From: JADKAV01 sp963704075
Lineage (GTDB): Bacteria; Actinomycetota; Actinomycetes; S36-B12; UBA10799
Assembly (NCBI GenBank): GCA_963704075.1
Contig: CAVPGV010000016.1
Location: 27,337-91,336 of the forward strand
DNA length: 64,000 nt
Reading direction: 5' to 3'
The notes beneath the pieces were generated by a model. It searched no databases and was not told the origin of the DNA. It was given only the letters and a program-made list of their open reading frames with translations. Both the position numbers and the translations under genes were made by a program. How positions within the stretch are numbered: the stretch's first letter is position 1; the number at the start of each line of letters is the position of its first letter. Positions 36,101-47,296 of the stretch are shown one piece after another.

Positions 36101-38399
36101 CCGGTGGATGTCAGCGGCGGCAACAAGGTGACGGTGACGAAGAACGCCAAGGTCACCTGTGAGATCACCAACGACCGCAACACCGGTGAGCTCAAGTTGA
36201 AGAAGGTCGTCACCGGTGGCGACCAGCAGCCCGACGCGTGGACGCTGTCCGCCGCGGCCGCAGCCCCGCTGAACGACAAGAACTTCTCCAACCTCGGTGG
36301 TCAGGGAACGTTCGAGTCGGTCTACTCCGCGGTGGAGTACACACTCAACGAGACCGGCCCTGGCGACTACAGTCCGTCTGACTGGAAGTGCACGGACGCC
36401 GACGACAACCCTGTCTCCTCAACCGGCGGCAAGGTGACCGTGGCGAAGAACCAGAAGGTTCTGTGCGAGATCACCAACGACCGCGACCTGGCCGAGTTGA
36501 AGCTGGTCAAGAAGGTCAAGGGTGACAACGGCGACAAGGCTCCGGGAGACTGGGACCTGTCCGCTGACGCTGCGGCACCGCTCAACGACAAGAACTTCAC
36601 CGTCAAGGGCGACGCCGACACCTTCAAGACCGTCTACTCGGGGATCAACTACGACCTCTCCGAGACCGGTCCGGGCAACTACACCGCCAGCGACTGGAAG
36701 TGTGAGAACGCTGACGGTCCGGTCACCGCGACCGATGGCACGGTGAAGTTGAAGAAGGGTGACAAGGTCACGTGTGAGATCACCAACGACCGCAACACCG
36801 CGGAACTGAAGTTGGTCAAGGATGTCAAGGGCGGAGCGTCGAAGGCTGACGACTGGACCCTGACGGCCAAGGCTGAGCCGAAGCTGGACGACAAGAACAT
36901 CTCGACCCCAGGTGGGTCCGGGACGTTCGAAACCGTCTACTCCGGTACCGACTACACGTTGGCCGAGACCGGACCGGGCAACTACACCAGCCTGGGCTGG
37001 GAGTGCGTCGGGCAGGACACCAGCGCCACGTCCTTCGTGCAGCAGGGCGACGTCGTCAAACTCGCAGAAGGGTGAGAAGGTCACCTGCACCGTGGTCAAC
37101 GAGCGGGATCTGGCCGAGCTGAAACTGGTCAAGCAGGTCGAGGGGAAGAACAACCCCGACGACTGGACGCTGACAGCGAAGGCCGAGGCACCCGACAACG
37201 ACAAGAACATCTCGACCCCAGGTGGGTCGGGGACGTTCGAGGAGGTCTACGCGGGCACCGAGTACACCTTGGCGGAGTCCGGCCCGGCCGGGTACACCGC
37301 CGGCGAGTGGGTGTGCCTGCCCGCCAACGACGTCCCGGACCAGGTGACTGCAGCCAACCTGCAGGACGCGCTGAACAACGGCGACAAGATCACGTTGGAG
37401 AAGGGCGCGAAAATTGAGTGCACGATCGTGAACATCCGCGATCTCGGGTCCCTGAAGATCACCAAGTCGTTCGACCCGAAGACATCGGGCTACGACAAGG
37501 CGTTCAACATCGACTACAAGTGCCAGGACGAGGCCCAGGGGACCGTGTCGCTGAAGGCCGGACAGTCCGAGACCATCAACGGCATCCCCACCGGCACCGA
37601 GTGCCAGGTGACGGAGGTCAAGCCGACCGATCCGCCAGCGGGCTGGTCGTTCTCCGACCCGGTCTACGACCCGGCCAGCGGCAAGGTCACAGTCGCCGAG
37701 AAGGGTCAGACGGTCAGCGTGACGGTCACGAACGAGATCCTGAAGCCAGGGATCAACATCGTGAAGACCGGTTCGGCCACCCAGGTCAACCCGGGTGAGA
37801 CCGTCACCTACACCTACACGGTGACCAACACCGGCGACACCACGCTGAATGATGTGACGGTGACCGACGACAAGTGTGCACCGGTGACATACCAGTCCGG
37901 TGACACCAACGGTGACGGCAAGCTGCAGACCAGCGAGACCTGGACGTACACCTGCAGCCAGCCGATCTCGGTGGCGACCACCAACGTCGCAACCTCGACG
38001 GGAACGGACAAGAACGGCCTCAAGGTCACGGCGCAAGACACCTTCACGGTGGCCGTGGTCAGCCCAGTGGTGAACAAGAAGATCTGCCCGATCAAGGTCA
38101 CCCTGGTCAAGCCGAAGCCGAAGAAGGTCGGCAACCGGGTGCTGGTCAAGAAGATCAAGACCAAGAAGTCCAGCTGCAAGATCCTCAAGCCCGTGGTGCT
38201 GTGCCGGCCGCTGGCATCGACCGCCGCTGGTGAGAAGGCCTTCTGCAACACGAAGGTCACCAAGCGCGGCAAGATCCGGGTCAAGACCCGCGGCTACGAC
38301 AAGGTCAAGGTCACGGTGATCGTCCGGAGCAAGCCGAAGAAGGGCTTCGAAGACAGGTGCAAGCCCAACACCTGGCGCAAGTCCTGGATCCTCAGGTAA
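33108..38399 (+). CDS. Giant secreted vWA / DUF5979-like protein B (two frameshifts)
   Basis: The start ATGTTTAGGAAG at 33108 matches protein C, but one base is missing near 33118, so the frame is lost after four codons and resumes as SLTSTAVVAGLVTAGAV. A second indel, an extra A at 37058-37060, breaks the 3' part. Corrected, it has about 1764 residues: signal peptide, vWA domain (VLDSSGSIGG, WTNWEDG, ITDGNPN), a linker domain, one prealbumin-like module, four virtually identical 103-residue DUF5979-like modules (TLKVTKVFEKPAGLSLPADF), five prealbumin-like modules, another DUF5979-like module, a DUF11-type module (NPGETVTYTYTVTNTGDTT) and the shared basic C-terminal domain. Confidence 0.85.
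34622..35857 (+). repeat. Four tandem 309-bp repeats inside protein B
   Basis: Units start at 34622, 34931, 35240 and 35549, each exactly 309 bases (103 codons) from AGCCGCGACACCGGC to AACGCCATC. By eye they are identical except for one synonymous C-to-T change near 35707 in the fourth. Such identity implies very recent expansion or gene conversion, and the copy number in the genome may differ from the assembly. Confidence 0.95.
36181..38399 (+). repeat. 3' segment of protein B duplicated in protein C
   Basis: About 2.2 kb, from CACCGGTGAGCTCAAG to the stop codon, is nearly identical at the DNA level to 43085-45313 in protein C. The offset grows from 6904 to 6914 bases because the C copy carries a net ten extra bases, all in its last 1.3 kb. 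Confidence 0.9.
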
Positions 38400-38415
38400 A
38401 CGCCACAAGGTAGCC

Positions 38416-38451
38416 GAAGGGCCGCACCCCACACCCGGGGTGCGGCCCTTC
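38416..38451 (+). terminator. Terminator after protein B
   Basis: A perfect 15-base stem GAAGGGCCGCACCCC/GGGGTGCGGCCCTTC with a 6-base loop, 16 bases after the stop. It is an extended version of the hairpin after protein A and almost the same as the one after protein C. Confidence 0.9.
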
Positions 38452-38453
38452 GC

Positions 38454-38798
38454 CGTGGGTGTTCACGGAGCGTGACCACCGGGTCAGGCGTGGGTGAATG
38501 CCACGCCATGTATTCGGTCGTTTACACAGCGTGGATACGAGACTTGGAGGACCTCATCCACTAGGGTTTCCTGGCGCAAATTAGCCCGAATGAGGGATAT
38601 AGACTGACCACGACGCAGCGTTACATTTGGGTCAGCCAAATAGCCGATGGTAGGTAGGCCCATCGGCAGGCCGGGAGGAAACGGTGATAACCGTGGGTCA
38701 CGTCTATTCGGGGCGCTTTACATTCCTCTATCTCTGTCTTGATTCGGCAATCACATCTGTTTCCGGCGCGCACCGGGGAGAAATCGGGAGGCACCACC
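38454..38798 (+). repeat. Duplicated leader upstream of protein C
   Basis: Second copy of the leader described at 32763-33107. Differences are single-base (for example GATATAGACTG here against GATATATAGTG there). The ribosome-binding site GGGAGG is kept. No gene was seen in it. Confidence 0.85.
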
Positions 38799-41700
38799 AT
38801 GTTTAGGAAACTCTTGTCGGCGGTCACGTCGACGGCGGTCGTGGCCGGGCTGGCGACGGCAGGGGTGGTGGCCACGGCCACGCCGGCGGCTGCGGAGCCT
38901 GCAACGAACCCGAACCTGGCTGGCTGCGGCATCCCGATCACCCTCGTGATGGATGCCTCAGGCTCCATCAGTGGCTCCGAGGTCACCAACATGAGAAACG
39001 CGTCGAAGGCGCTGCTCAACGGACTGGTCGACACCGGGTCCTCTGCCCGCATCATTCAGTTCGCACGGACGTCGGAGCAGATCGCGACTCGGACAAACAT
39101 CACGTCAGGCGCCAACCTCAATGCGTTGAACAACGCGATCGACAACACGTACAAGAACGGCGACGTCGGAAACACCACCAACTGGGAAGCCGCCCTCTAC
39201 CGCGCCACAGTTGGCGACGCCAATGGGCTTCCACCAAGCGGACCGGACAAGGGCCTTGTGGTGTTCCTGACTGACGGAGACCCAAACACCGTCGGAATCA
39301 CCGACAACACCAGTTCGGCCACCGATACAGCCGCCACCAACGCCGCCGAGGTCTACGCGAACCAACTCAAGAACGCCGGCAACCGCATGCTCGGTGTCGG
39401 TATCGGCATGAGCACCACCGGCCAGCAGAACCGTTTGAAGCAGGTGACCGGTCCGACGCTGGTGACGAGCATCCCGACCAACGCCACCATCAACGACTTC
39501 GACGTGGTCGTGACATCCAACTTCAGCGACCTGGAGGATGCGCTCAAGCGTGTGGCCGCCTCTCTGTGTGGTGGCTCCATCACCGTCACCAAGAAGACCG
39601 ACGATGCGACGAAGGACACCTACGTCGGAGCCAACGGGTGGGACTTCAGCGCGACAGTCACGTCTGGCACCAACCCCGCTGACTTCGTCTGGCAGCAACC
39701 GAATCCGAACCAGGCCGGCAACACGGCAACGGGAACGACAGCCACCGTTCCTGGAAACCCGCCGAAAGACGGCACCATCACCTTCCAGTACACACCGAAG
39801 AACACCACAGCTCGCACGGTGAGGATCACCGAGACCCTGAAACCTGGATACACGCCACGTACGGCACCGAATGGCTACAGATGTGAGTTCAACGGTCTGA
39901 ATCCGCCGGGTCCGCAGACCGGCACCGTGACGGTGAACGGGGATTCGGCCTACTTTGACGTCACGCTGAAGTCCGACGAGTCGGCCAGTTGTGAGGTCTT
40001 CAACACGCGTGACCGCGGCAGCCTGAAGATCACCAAGATCTTCGACCCGAAGACCTCCGGGTTCACCGGGGACTTCACGATCGGCTACGACTGCGTGGGC
40101 ACCAGCAAGGACGGCAGCGTCCAGCTGGCCGCCGGGGAGTCCCAGACGATCAGCGACGTCCCGACCGGGGACTGCGTGCTGAGTGAGAACGCCCTGCCGA
40201 ACGCGCCGAACGGCTGGACCTTCGGCAGCCCGAGCTTCGACCCGGCGAACAAGACAGTGGCGGTTACCAAGAACGCCACCGCCGAGGGGACGGTGACCAA
40301 CACCATCACCCGCGACACCGGCAACCTGAAGATCACGAAGATCTTTGACAAGCCGTCGGGACTGACACTGCCCAACGGCTTCAAGTTCAAGATCGACTAC
40401 ACCTGCCAGAACGGCGTGAATGGGACGGTCGAACTTGATGGCTCACCCGCCGGCCAGTCCGAGACCGTCAACGTCCCCACCGGTAACTGCACGATCAATG
40501 AGCAGGCGCTAACGGCCATCGCCGGCTGGACGTGGGGCACTCCCTCGTACAACCCGGCGAACAAGACGGTGGCGGTGACCAAGAACGCCACCGCCGAGGG
40601 CAAGGTGACCAACACCATCACCCGCGACACCGGCAGCCTGAAGATCACCAAGATCTTCGACCCGAAGACCTCCGGGTTCACCGGCGACTTCACGATCGGC
40701 TACGACTGCGTGGGCACCAGCAAGGACGGCACCGTCCAGCTGGCCGCCGGGGAGTCCCAGACGATCAGCGACGTGCCCACCGGTGACTGCAAGATCACCG
40801 AGGACACCCTGCCGAACGCACCGAACGGCTGGACCTTCGGCACACCCAGCTTCGACCCGGCCAACGGGATCGTCGCGGTGACCAAGAACGCCACCGCCGA
40901 GGGCAAGGTGACCAACACCATCACCCGCGACACCGGCAGCCTGAAGATCACCAAGATCTTCGACCCGAAGACCTCCGGGTTCACCGGCGACTTCACGATC
41001 GGCTACGACTGCGTGGGCACCAGCAAGGACGGCACCGTCCAGCTGGCCGCCGGGGAGTCCCAGACGATCAGCGACGTGCCCACCGGTGACTGCAAGATCA
41101 CCGAGGACACCCTGCCGAACGCACCGAACGGCTGGACCTTCGGCACACCCAGCTTCGACCCGGCCAACGGGATCGTCGCGGTGACCAAGAACGCCACCGC
41201 CGAGGGCAAGGTGACCAACACCATCACCCGCGACACCGGCAGCCTGAAGATCACCAAGATCTTCGACCCGAAGACCTCCGGGTTCACCGGCGACTTCACG
41301 ATCGGCTACGACTGCGTGGGCACCAGCAAGGACGGCACCGTCCAGCTGGCCGCCGGGGAGTCCCAGACGATCAGCGACGTGCCCACCGGTGACTGCAAGA
41401 TCACCGAGGACACCCTGCCGAACGCACCGAACGGCTGGACCTTCGGCACACCCAGCTTCGACCCGGCCAACGGGATCGTCGCGGTGACCAAGAACGCCAC
41501 CGCCGAGGGCAAGGTGACCAACACCATCACCCGCGACACCGGCAGCCTGAAGATCACCAAGATCTTCGACCCGAAGACCTCCGGGTTCACCGGCGACTTC
41601 ACGATCGGCTACGACTGCGTGGGCACCAGCAAGGACGGCACCGTCCAGCTGGCCGCCGGGGAGTCCCAGACGATCAGCGACGTGCCCACCGGTGACTGCA

Positions 41701-44700
41701 AGATCACCGAGGACACCCTGCCGACCGCACCGACCGGCTGGACCTTCGGCACACCCAGCTTCGACCCGGCCAACGGGATCGTCGCGGTGACCAAGAACGC
41801 CACCGCCGAGGGCAAGGTGACCAACACCATCACCCGCGACACCGGCAGCCTGAAGATCACCAAGATCTTCGACCCGAAGACCTCCGGGTTCACCGGCGAC
41901 TTCACGATCGGCTACGACTGCGTGGGCACCAGCAAGGACGGCACCGTCCAGCTGGCCGCCGGGGAGTCCCAGACGATCAGCGACGTGCCCACCGGTGACT
42001 GCAAGATCACCGAGGACACCCTGCCGACCGCACCGACCGGCTGGACCTTCGGCACACCCAGCTTCGACCCGGCCAACGGGATCGTCGCGGTGACCAAGAA
42101 CGCCACCGCCGAGGGCAAGGTGACCAACACCATCACCCGCGACACCGCGGAACTGAAGTTGGTCAAGAAGGTCACCGGCGACAATGATGACAAGAAGCCG
42201 GGCGACTGGGACCTGACCGCCACTGCGGCCGCCCCGGACAACGGCAAGAACTTCACCGTCAAGGGTGACGCGGACACCTTCCAGTCCGTGTACGCCAGCC
42301 CGACGGTGTACACCCTGTCCGAGACCGGACCGGGCAACTACACCGCCAGCGACTGGAAGTGTGAGAACGGCCAGGGCGACCCGGTGACCGTCACCGACGG
42401 CAACAAGGTGACCGTCCCGAACGGCAAGAAGGTCACCTGCGAGATCACCAACGACCGCGACCTCGCGGAACTGGCCGTGGTGAAGAAGGTCGACGGCGGC
42501 GCCAGCGTCCCGGCGGACTGGAAGTTGTCGGCGAAGGCAGCAGCCCCGCTGAACAACAAGAACATCGTCGACCGGGCCGGCAACATCACCGTGCTGGAGA
42601 AGGTGTACGCGGGGACCGAGTACACCTTGTCCGAGACCGGACCGGCCAACTACACGCAGGACGGCGACTGGGTCTGCAAGACCTCCACCGGCGTCGTGGT
42701 TCCCTCGGCCGGCGACAAGGTGAGCCTCGCAAAGGGCTCGAAGGTCACCTGCGAGGTCACCAACACCCGTGACACCGCCGACCTGAAGCTCGTCAAGAAG
42801 GTCACCGGCGACAACGGCGACAAGGCTCCGGGAGACTGGGACCTCAGCGCCGACGCCGCAGCCCCCAACGACGGCAAGAACTTCACCGTCAAGGGCGACG
42901 CCGACACCTTCAACAGCGTGTTCGCCGGCACCGAGTACACCCTGTCCGAGACCGGACCGGGCAACTACACCGCCAGCACCTGGAAGTGCACAGACGCCGA
43001 CAAGAACCCGGTGGATGTCACCGGCGGCAAGGTGACGGTGGCGAAGAACGCCAAGGTCACCTGCGAGATCACCAACGACCGCAACACCGGTGAGCTCAAG
43101 TTGAAGAAGGTCGTCACCGGTGGCGACCAGCAGCCCGACGCGTGGACGCTGTCCGCCGCGGCCGCAGCCCCGCTGAACGACAAGAACTTCTCCAACCTCG
43201 GTGGTCAGGGAACGTTCAACTCGGTCTACTCCGCGGTGGAGTACACACTCAACGAGACCGGCCCTGGCGACTACAGTCCGTCTGACTGGAAGTGCACGGA
43301 CGCCGACGACAACCCTGTCTCCTCAACCGGCGGCAAGGTGACCGTGGCGAAGAACCAGAAGGTTCTGTGCGAGATCACCAACGACCGCGACCTGGCCGAG
43401 CTGAAGCTGGTCAAGAAGGTCAAGGGTGACAACGGCGACAAGGCTCCGGGAGACTGGGACCTGTCCGCTGACGCTGCGGCACCGCTCAACGACAAGAACT
43501 TCACCGTCAAGGGCGACGCCGACACCTTCAAGACCGTCTACTCGGGGATCAACTACGACCTCTCCGAGACCGGTCCGGGCAACTACACCGCCAGCGACTG
43601 GAAGTGTGAGAACGCTGACGGTCCGGTCACCGCGACCGATGGCACGGTGAAGTTGAAGAAGGGTGACAAGGTCACCTGCGAGATCACCAACGACCGCAAC
43701 ACCGCGGAACTGAAGTTGGTCAAGGATGTCAAGGGCGGAGCGTCGAAGGCTGACGACTGGACCCTGACAGCCAAGGCTGAGCCGAAGCTGGACGACAAGA
43801 ACATCTCGACCCCCGGCGGGTCCGGGACGTTCGAAACCGTCTACTCCGGTACCGACTACACGTTGGCCGAGACCGGACCGGGCAACTACACCAGCCTGGG
43901 CTGGGAGTGCGTCGGGCAGGACACCAGCGCCACGTCCTTCGTGCAGAACGGCGACGTCGTCAACCTGCCGAAGAACGAGAAGGTCACCTGCACCGTCGTC
44001 AACGAGCGGGACCTGGCCGAGCTGAAACTGGTCAAGCAGGTCGAGGGGAAGAACGACCCCGAACGACTGGACGCTGACAGCGAAGGCCGAGGCACCCGAC
44101 GACGACAAGAACATCTCGACCCCTGGCGGGTCAGGGACGTTCGACGAACGTCTACGCCGGGCACCGAGTACACGCTCAAGGGAGACCGGTCCCGGCTGGA
44201 TACACCGCCAGGCGAGTGGGTCTGCCTGCCGGCCGACGACGACACCGCGACCAGGTGACTGCTGCCGACCTGCAGGACGCGCTCAACAACGGCGACAAGA
44301 TCACCCTGGAGAAGGGCGCAGCGGGTCGAGTGCACGATCGTCAACACCCGCGATCTGGGGTCGCTGAAGATCACCAAGTCGTTCGACCCGAAGACCTCGG
44401 GCTACGACAAGGCGTTCAACATCGACTACAAGTGCCAGGACGAGGCGCAGGGAACCGTGTCGCTGAAGGCCGGGCAGTCCGAGACCATCAACGGCATCCC
44501 GACCGGCACCGAGTGCCAGGTGACGGAGGTCAAGCCGACCGATCCGCCAGCGGGCTGGTCGTTCTCCGACCCGGTCTACGACCCGGCCAGCGGTAAGGTC
44601 ACGGTCGCCGAGAAGGGCCAGACGGTCAGCGTGACGGTCACGAACGAGATCCTGAAGCCAGGGATCAACATCGTGAAGACCGGTTCGGCCACCCAGGTCA

Positions 44701-45313
44701 ACCCGGGTGAGACCGTCACCTACACCTACACGGTGACCAACACCGGCGACACCACGCTGAACGATGTGACGGTGACCGACGACAAGTGCGCACCGGTGAC
44801 GTACCAGTCCGGTGACACCAACGGTGACAGCAAGCTGCAGACCAGCGAAACCTGGACCTACACCTGCAGCCAGCCGATCACGCGTGGCGACCACCAACGT
44901 CGCGACGGCGACCGGTACGGACAAGAACGGCCTGAAGGTCACGGCGCAAGACACCTTCACGGTGGCAGTGGTCAGCCCAGTCGTGTGCCAAGAAGATCTG
45001 CCCGATCGACGTGACGCTGGTCAAGCCGAAGCCGAAGAAGGTCGGCAACCGGGTGCTGGTCAAGAAGATCAAGACCAAGAAGAGCAGCTGCAAGATGCTC
45101 AAGCCCGTGGTGCTGTGCCGGCCGCTGGCATCGACCGCCGCTGGTGAGAAGGCCTTCTGTGACACGAAGGTCACCAAGCGCGGCAAGATCCGGGTCAAGA
45201 CCCGCGGCTACGACAAGGTCAAGGTCACGGTGATCGTCCGGAGCAAGCCGAAGAAGGGCTTCGAAGACCGGTGGAAGCCCAACACCTGGCGCAAGTCCTG
45301 GATCCTCAGGTAA
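38799..45313 (+). CDS. Giant secreted vWA / DUF5979-like protein C (frameshifted near 3' end)
   Basis: From the ATG at 38799 the frame is open to about 44070. It has a signal peptide (MFRKLLSAVTSTAVVAGLAT, ending TPAAA), a vWA domain (VMDASGSISGSE, TTNWEA, FLTDGDPN), a beta linker domain, seven DUF5979-like modules (five virtually identical: SLKITKIFDPKTSGFTGDF), then seven prealbumin-like modules. Between 44070 and 44990 at least six single-base insertions relative to protein B scramble the frame. Beyond them the DUF11-type module and basic C-terminal domain are recognisable, ending at 45313. Corrected length is about 2170 residues. It is probably an extracellular stalk-like adhesin. Confidence 0.83.
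40623..42137 (+). repeat. Five tandem 303-bp repeats inside protein C
   Basis: Units start at 40623, 40926, 41229, 41532 and 41835, each 303 bases (101 codons). The first three read LPNAPNGWTFG and the last two LPTAPTGWTFG; otherwise I saw no difference. More diverged modules of the same family precede them at 40011 (303 bases) and 40314 (309 bases). The array is a clear case of module amplification. Confidence 0.95.
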
Positions 45314-45329
45314 GCGTCACTAGGTAGCC

Positions 45330-45365
45330 GAAGGGCCGCACCCCTCACCCGGGGTGCGGCCCTTC
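45330..45365 (+). terminator. Terminator after protein C
   Basis: Perfect 15-base stem GAAGGGCCGCACCCC/GGGGTGCGGCCCTTC with loop TCACCC, 17 bases after the stop. It is the third member of the hairpin family in this cluster. Confidence 0.9.
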
Positions 45366-45439
45366 GTCGTACCGGTTCTGGATCAGCCCAGCGCCATAGG
45401 ATCGGGGTGGACCGGAATCGTTGACGCCAGGGGCTGCAA

Positions 45440-46475
45440 GTGGACCATGTGAGCATCCACCCAGTGAGCAGCGTCTCGCAATTCGAGGCCACCCGCGAGG
45501 ATCTCGTGGGACTGTTCCAGCGCTGTGGCCATCCGTGGTCAGTGACCGCTCACCCCGACTGGGTGTCCCGTTGGTGGCGGTCACGGCCACCCGCGACACG
45601 TTTGGTCTGCTGCCTGATCCACGACAAGGACGCCTTCGTGGCAGCCGTTCCGCTGGAGTCCTCCAGGCAGCCGGTGACAACCTGGACCAGCACCAATGTG
45701 CACTGGGGCTGGTCGTCCGCCTTGATCGATCCGACGGCCATGAACGTTGGGTGAGGACCTACGCGCGAATGGCTGAGCGACGGCGCTGGAGCCTGGACCT
45801 CGGTTCAGATGGGACTCCTGCCGATCGACGGCCCCGCCAACCGCCAACTGCACGCCATGAAGGGCCCCGGACACCAGCGCTTCTGGGGGCGAGATTTCGC
45901 GTCCCTCGACCTGACGGGCGGCTACGAGGCGTTCCTCGATCGCCAGAGCAAGAACCTCCGGCGAAAGATCAGGCGCACGGAGATGATAGCGACCGGGGAG
46001 GGACTGTCGCGAAAGGTCTGCGTCCAACCAGCCCCGGATCACCTCCACGCCGTCGTCGGTACCGTCTCCTCGCGTTCCTGGCAGGGCACCTCGGGCAGGG
46101 CGGTCTACAGCGACCCGCGACAACCGTGAGTTCTACCGCTTGCTGAGCCGCGACTCCGGGGACCTGCAGTTGGTGCTCAACCACGTCGAGTCGCCCGCTG
46201 GCCACCCCATCGCCTACCTCCTCAGCGTCCGCGTGGCCGAGACGGTCCACCACATCGACACCGGGTTCGATCCCGAGTTCGCACGCTACGCCCCCGGCTT
46301 GCTCGCCACCCTGGACGCCGTTCGATGGGCGTGTGAACAGGGCCTGGCCACGGTCGACCTCGGGATCGACGCCGGCTACAAGGCTCGATTCACCCGCGAC
46401 GTACAGCATGCGGAGGGGCTGGAACTCACGCAGGGACCGATCGGCTTCGTGAAACGACTGCGCCCACCCCGCTAG
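45440..46475 (+). CDS. CelD/BcsL-like GNAT-fold acyltransferase (two frameshifts)
   Basis: From the GTG at 45440 the N-terminal part reads HPDWVSRWWRSRPPATRLV and VAAVPLESS. After a frame change near 45755 it continues REWLSDGAGAWTSVQMGLLP, then DFASLDLTGGYEAFLDRQSK with NLRRKIRRTEM, the signature of the Acetyltransf_6 (CelD/BcsL) family, related to FemAB. A second change near 46110 restores NREFYRLLSRDSGDLQLVLN and the C-terminal YKARFTRDVQ. Total is about 345 residues. Such enzymes act on polysaccharide or cell-envelope substrates. Its place between surface-protein genes and a toxin-antitoxin pair gives little more. Confidence 0.7.
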
Positions 46476-46502
46476 CCGGTTGCGGACTGTCGTTCATGGA
46501 AT

Positions 46503-46850
46503 TCAGAGTCCGAGGTGCAGTCGAAGGGCATCCTCGACCTGCTGCATCAACTCGCCGCTGACGAAACCCACTGCGTCTCCGATCCGAGATACGGACACCG
46601 CACGGACCTGCTCCGCTTGTGCCTTTGAATCGGTCGAAAGACCCGTCGAGGCGGCTGGCAGAAGCACTTGGAATGGATAGATGCGCTCGGTATTGGAGGT
46701 CAGCGGCACGACGGTCAGTACCCCGCGCCCCAGTCTGCTTGCAGCATTGTTCGCGCCGTCGTTGCTGACGATGATCGCAGGCCGGCGCTTGTTGGCTTCC
46801 TGGCCGACAGTGGGGTCCAGATCGATGATTCGGATCTCGCCACGCCGCAT
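46503..46850 (-). CDS. MazF/PemK-type toxin (endoribonuclease)
   Basis: The 115-residue protein has the MazF/PemK fold signatures: RRGEIRIIDLDPTVGQEA, then RRPAIIVSND, VLTVVPLTSN and the C-terminal ELMQQVEDALRLHLGL. Members cut mRNA or other RNAs at short motifs and are held inactive by the cognate antitoxin. The ATG at 46850 overlaps the antitoxin stop by one base, the usual antitoxin-first arrangement. Confidence 0.9.
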   Translation of the reverse strand: MRRGEIRIIDLDPTVGQEANKRRPAIIVSNDGANNAASRLGRGVLTVVPLTSNTERIYPFQVLLPAASTGLSTDSKAQAEQVRAVSVSRIGDAVGFVSGELMQQVEDALRLHLGL

Positions 46851-47071
46851 CAGCCGGTGAGTCCGTCGGCGCTGGTCGGCTCCCAGAGGTCCCCCTCGCC
46901 GGACCCGGCCCAGGCATCCCAGGCATCCTGGTAGTCCTCGCTGAGCTCCAAGGCTCGCAGAAGCGATACTGCCTTGTGCAGCGCGGCCGAGCGCGACGGG
47001 AGTCCAGCTTCACTCGCATAAGCGTCGAGGAATTCCACATCGTCCGGGGTCAAACTGACCGAAACCTTCAT
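46850..47071 (-). CDS. MazE-type ribbon-helix-helix antitoxin
   Basis: The 73-residue protein begins KVSVSLTPDDVEFLDAYASE, a ribbon-helix-helix DNA-binding start, with LPSRSAALHKAVSLLR as the second helix, and an acidic, tryptophan-containing tail (DYQDAWDAWAGSGEGDLWEP) that would bind the toxin. This resembles the mycobacterial MazE6/MazE9 type. It probably represses its own operon. The promoter would lie in 47072-47146. Confidence 0.85.
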   Translation of the reverse strand: MKVSVSLTPDDVEFLDAYASEAGLPSRSAALHKAVSLLRALELSEDYQDAWDAWAGSGEGDLWEPTSADGLTG

Positions 47072-47146
47072 GATCCCGATGCTACTTGCGGTAGGAATCT
47101 GGTAGCAACGACGCGAGTTCAGCTCGAAACCGGCTCGCTCGAAACC

Positions 47147-47208
47147 GCCGAGTGTTGCGCGGTTGCGGGTTTCGCGGCGTCAAAACCCGCAACCGTGCAA
47201 CAGTCGGC
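47147..47208 (+). repeat. 62-bp palindromic repeat, copy 2
   Basis: It begins GCCGAGTGTTGCGCGG and ends CCGTGCAACAGTCGGC, with arms of about 26 bases that pair with two mismatches (GGTTGCGGGTTT against AAAACCCGCAACC). It lies 88 bases upstream of the DUF559-type gene, in the same orientation as copies 1 and 3. Confidence 0.92.
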
Positions 47209-47227
47209 CGTGGGAGGAGTCACTCGC

Positions 47228-47247
47228 TGTGGACGGAGTTGTCCACA
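47228..47247. promoter_or_regulatory. Inverted repeat TGTGGAC/GTCCACA containing a DnaA-box-like 9-mer
   Basis: A 7-base perfect inverted repeat with a 6-base centre, 49 bases before the DUF559-type start. The right half contains TTGTCCACA, the high-G+C DnaA box consensus. With only one full box, an origin is not implied. It may be an operator for the downstream gene. Confidence 0.4.
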
Positions 47248-47296
47248 CATCGGCCTCGCTCCGTTCGACGGCCAAGATCTGGGTCAGCATCGAGCC

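Noticed and set aside
34622..42137. CRISPR-like regular repeats
   Set aside because: The repeats are 303 or 309 bases, contiguous, codon-phased and part of long open frames. There are no spacers.
46140..46475. Stand-alone 111-residue gene
   Set aside because: It is the C-terminal part of the CelD-like acyltransferase after a frame change near 46110.
47228..47247. Replication origin or DnaA-controlled site
   Set aside because: Only one exact TTGTCCACA box, with no cluster of boxes, no AT-rich unwinding region and no dnaA/dnaN neighbours.
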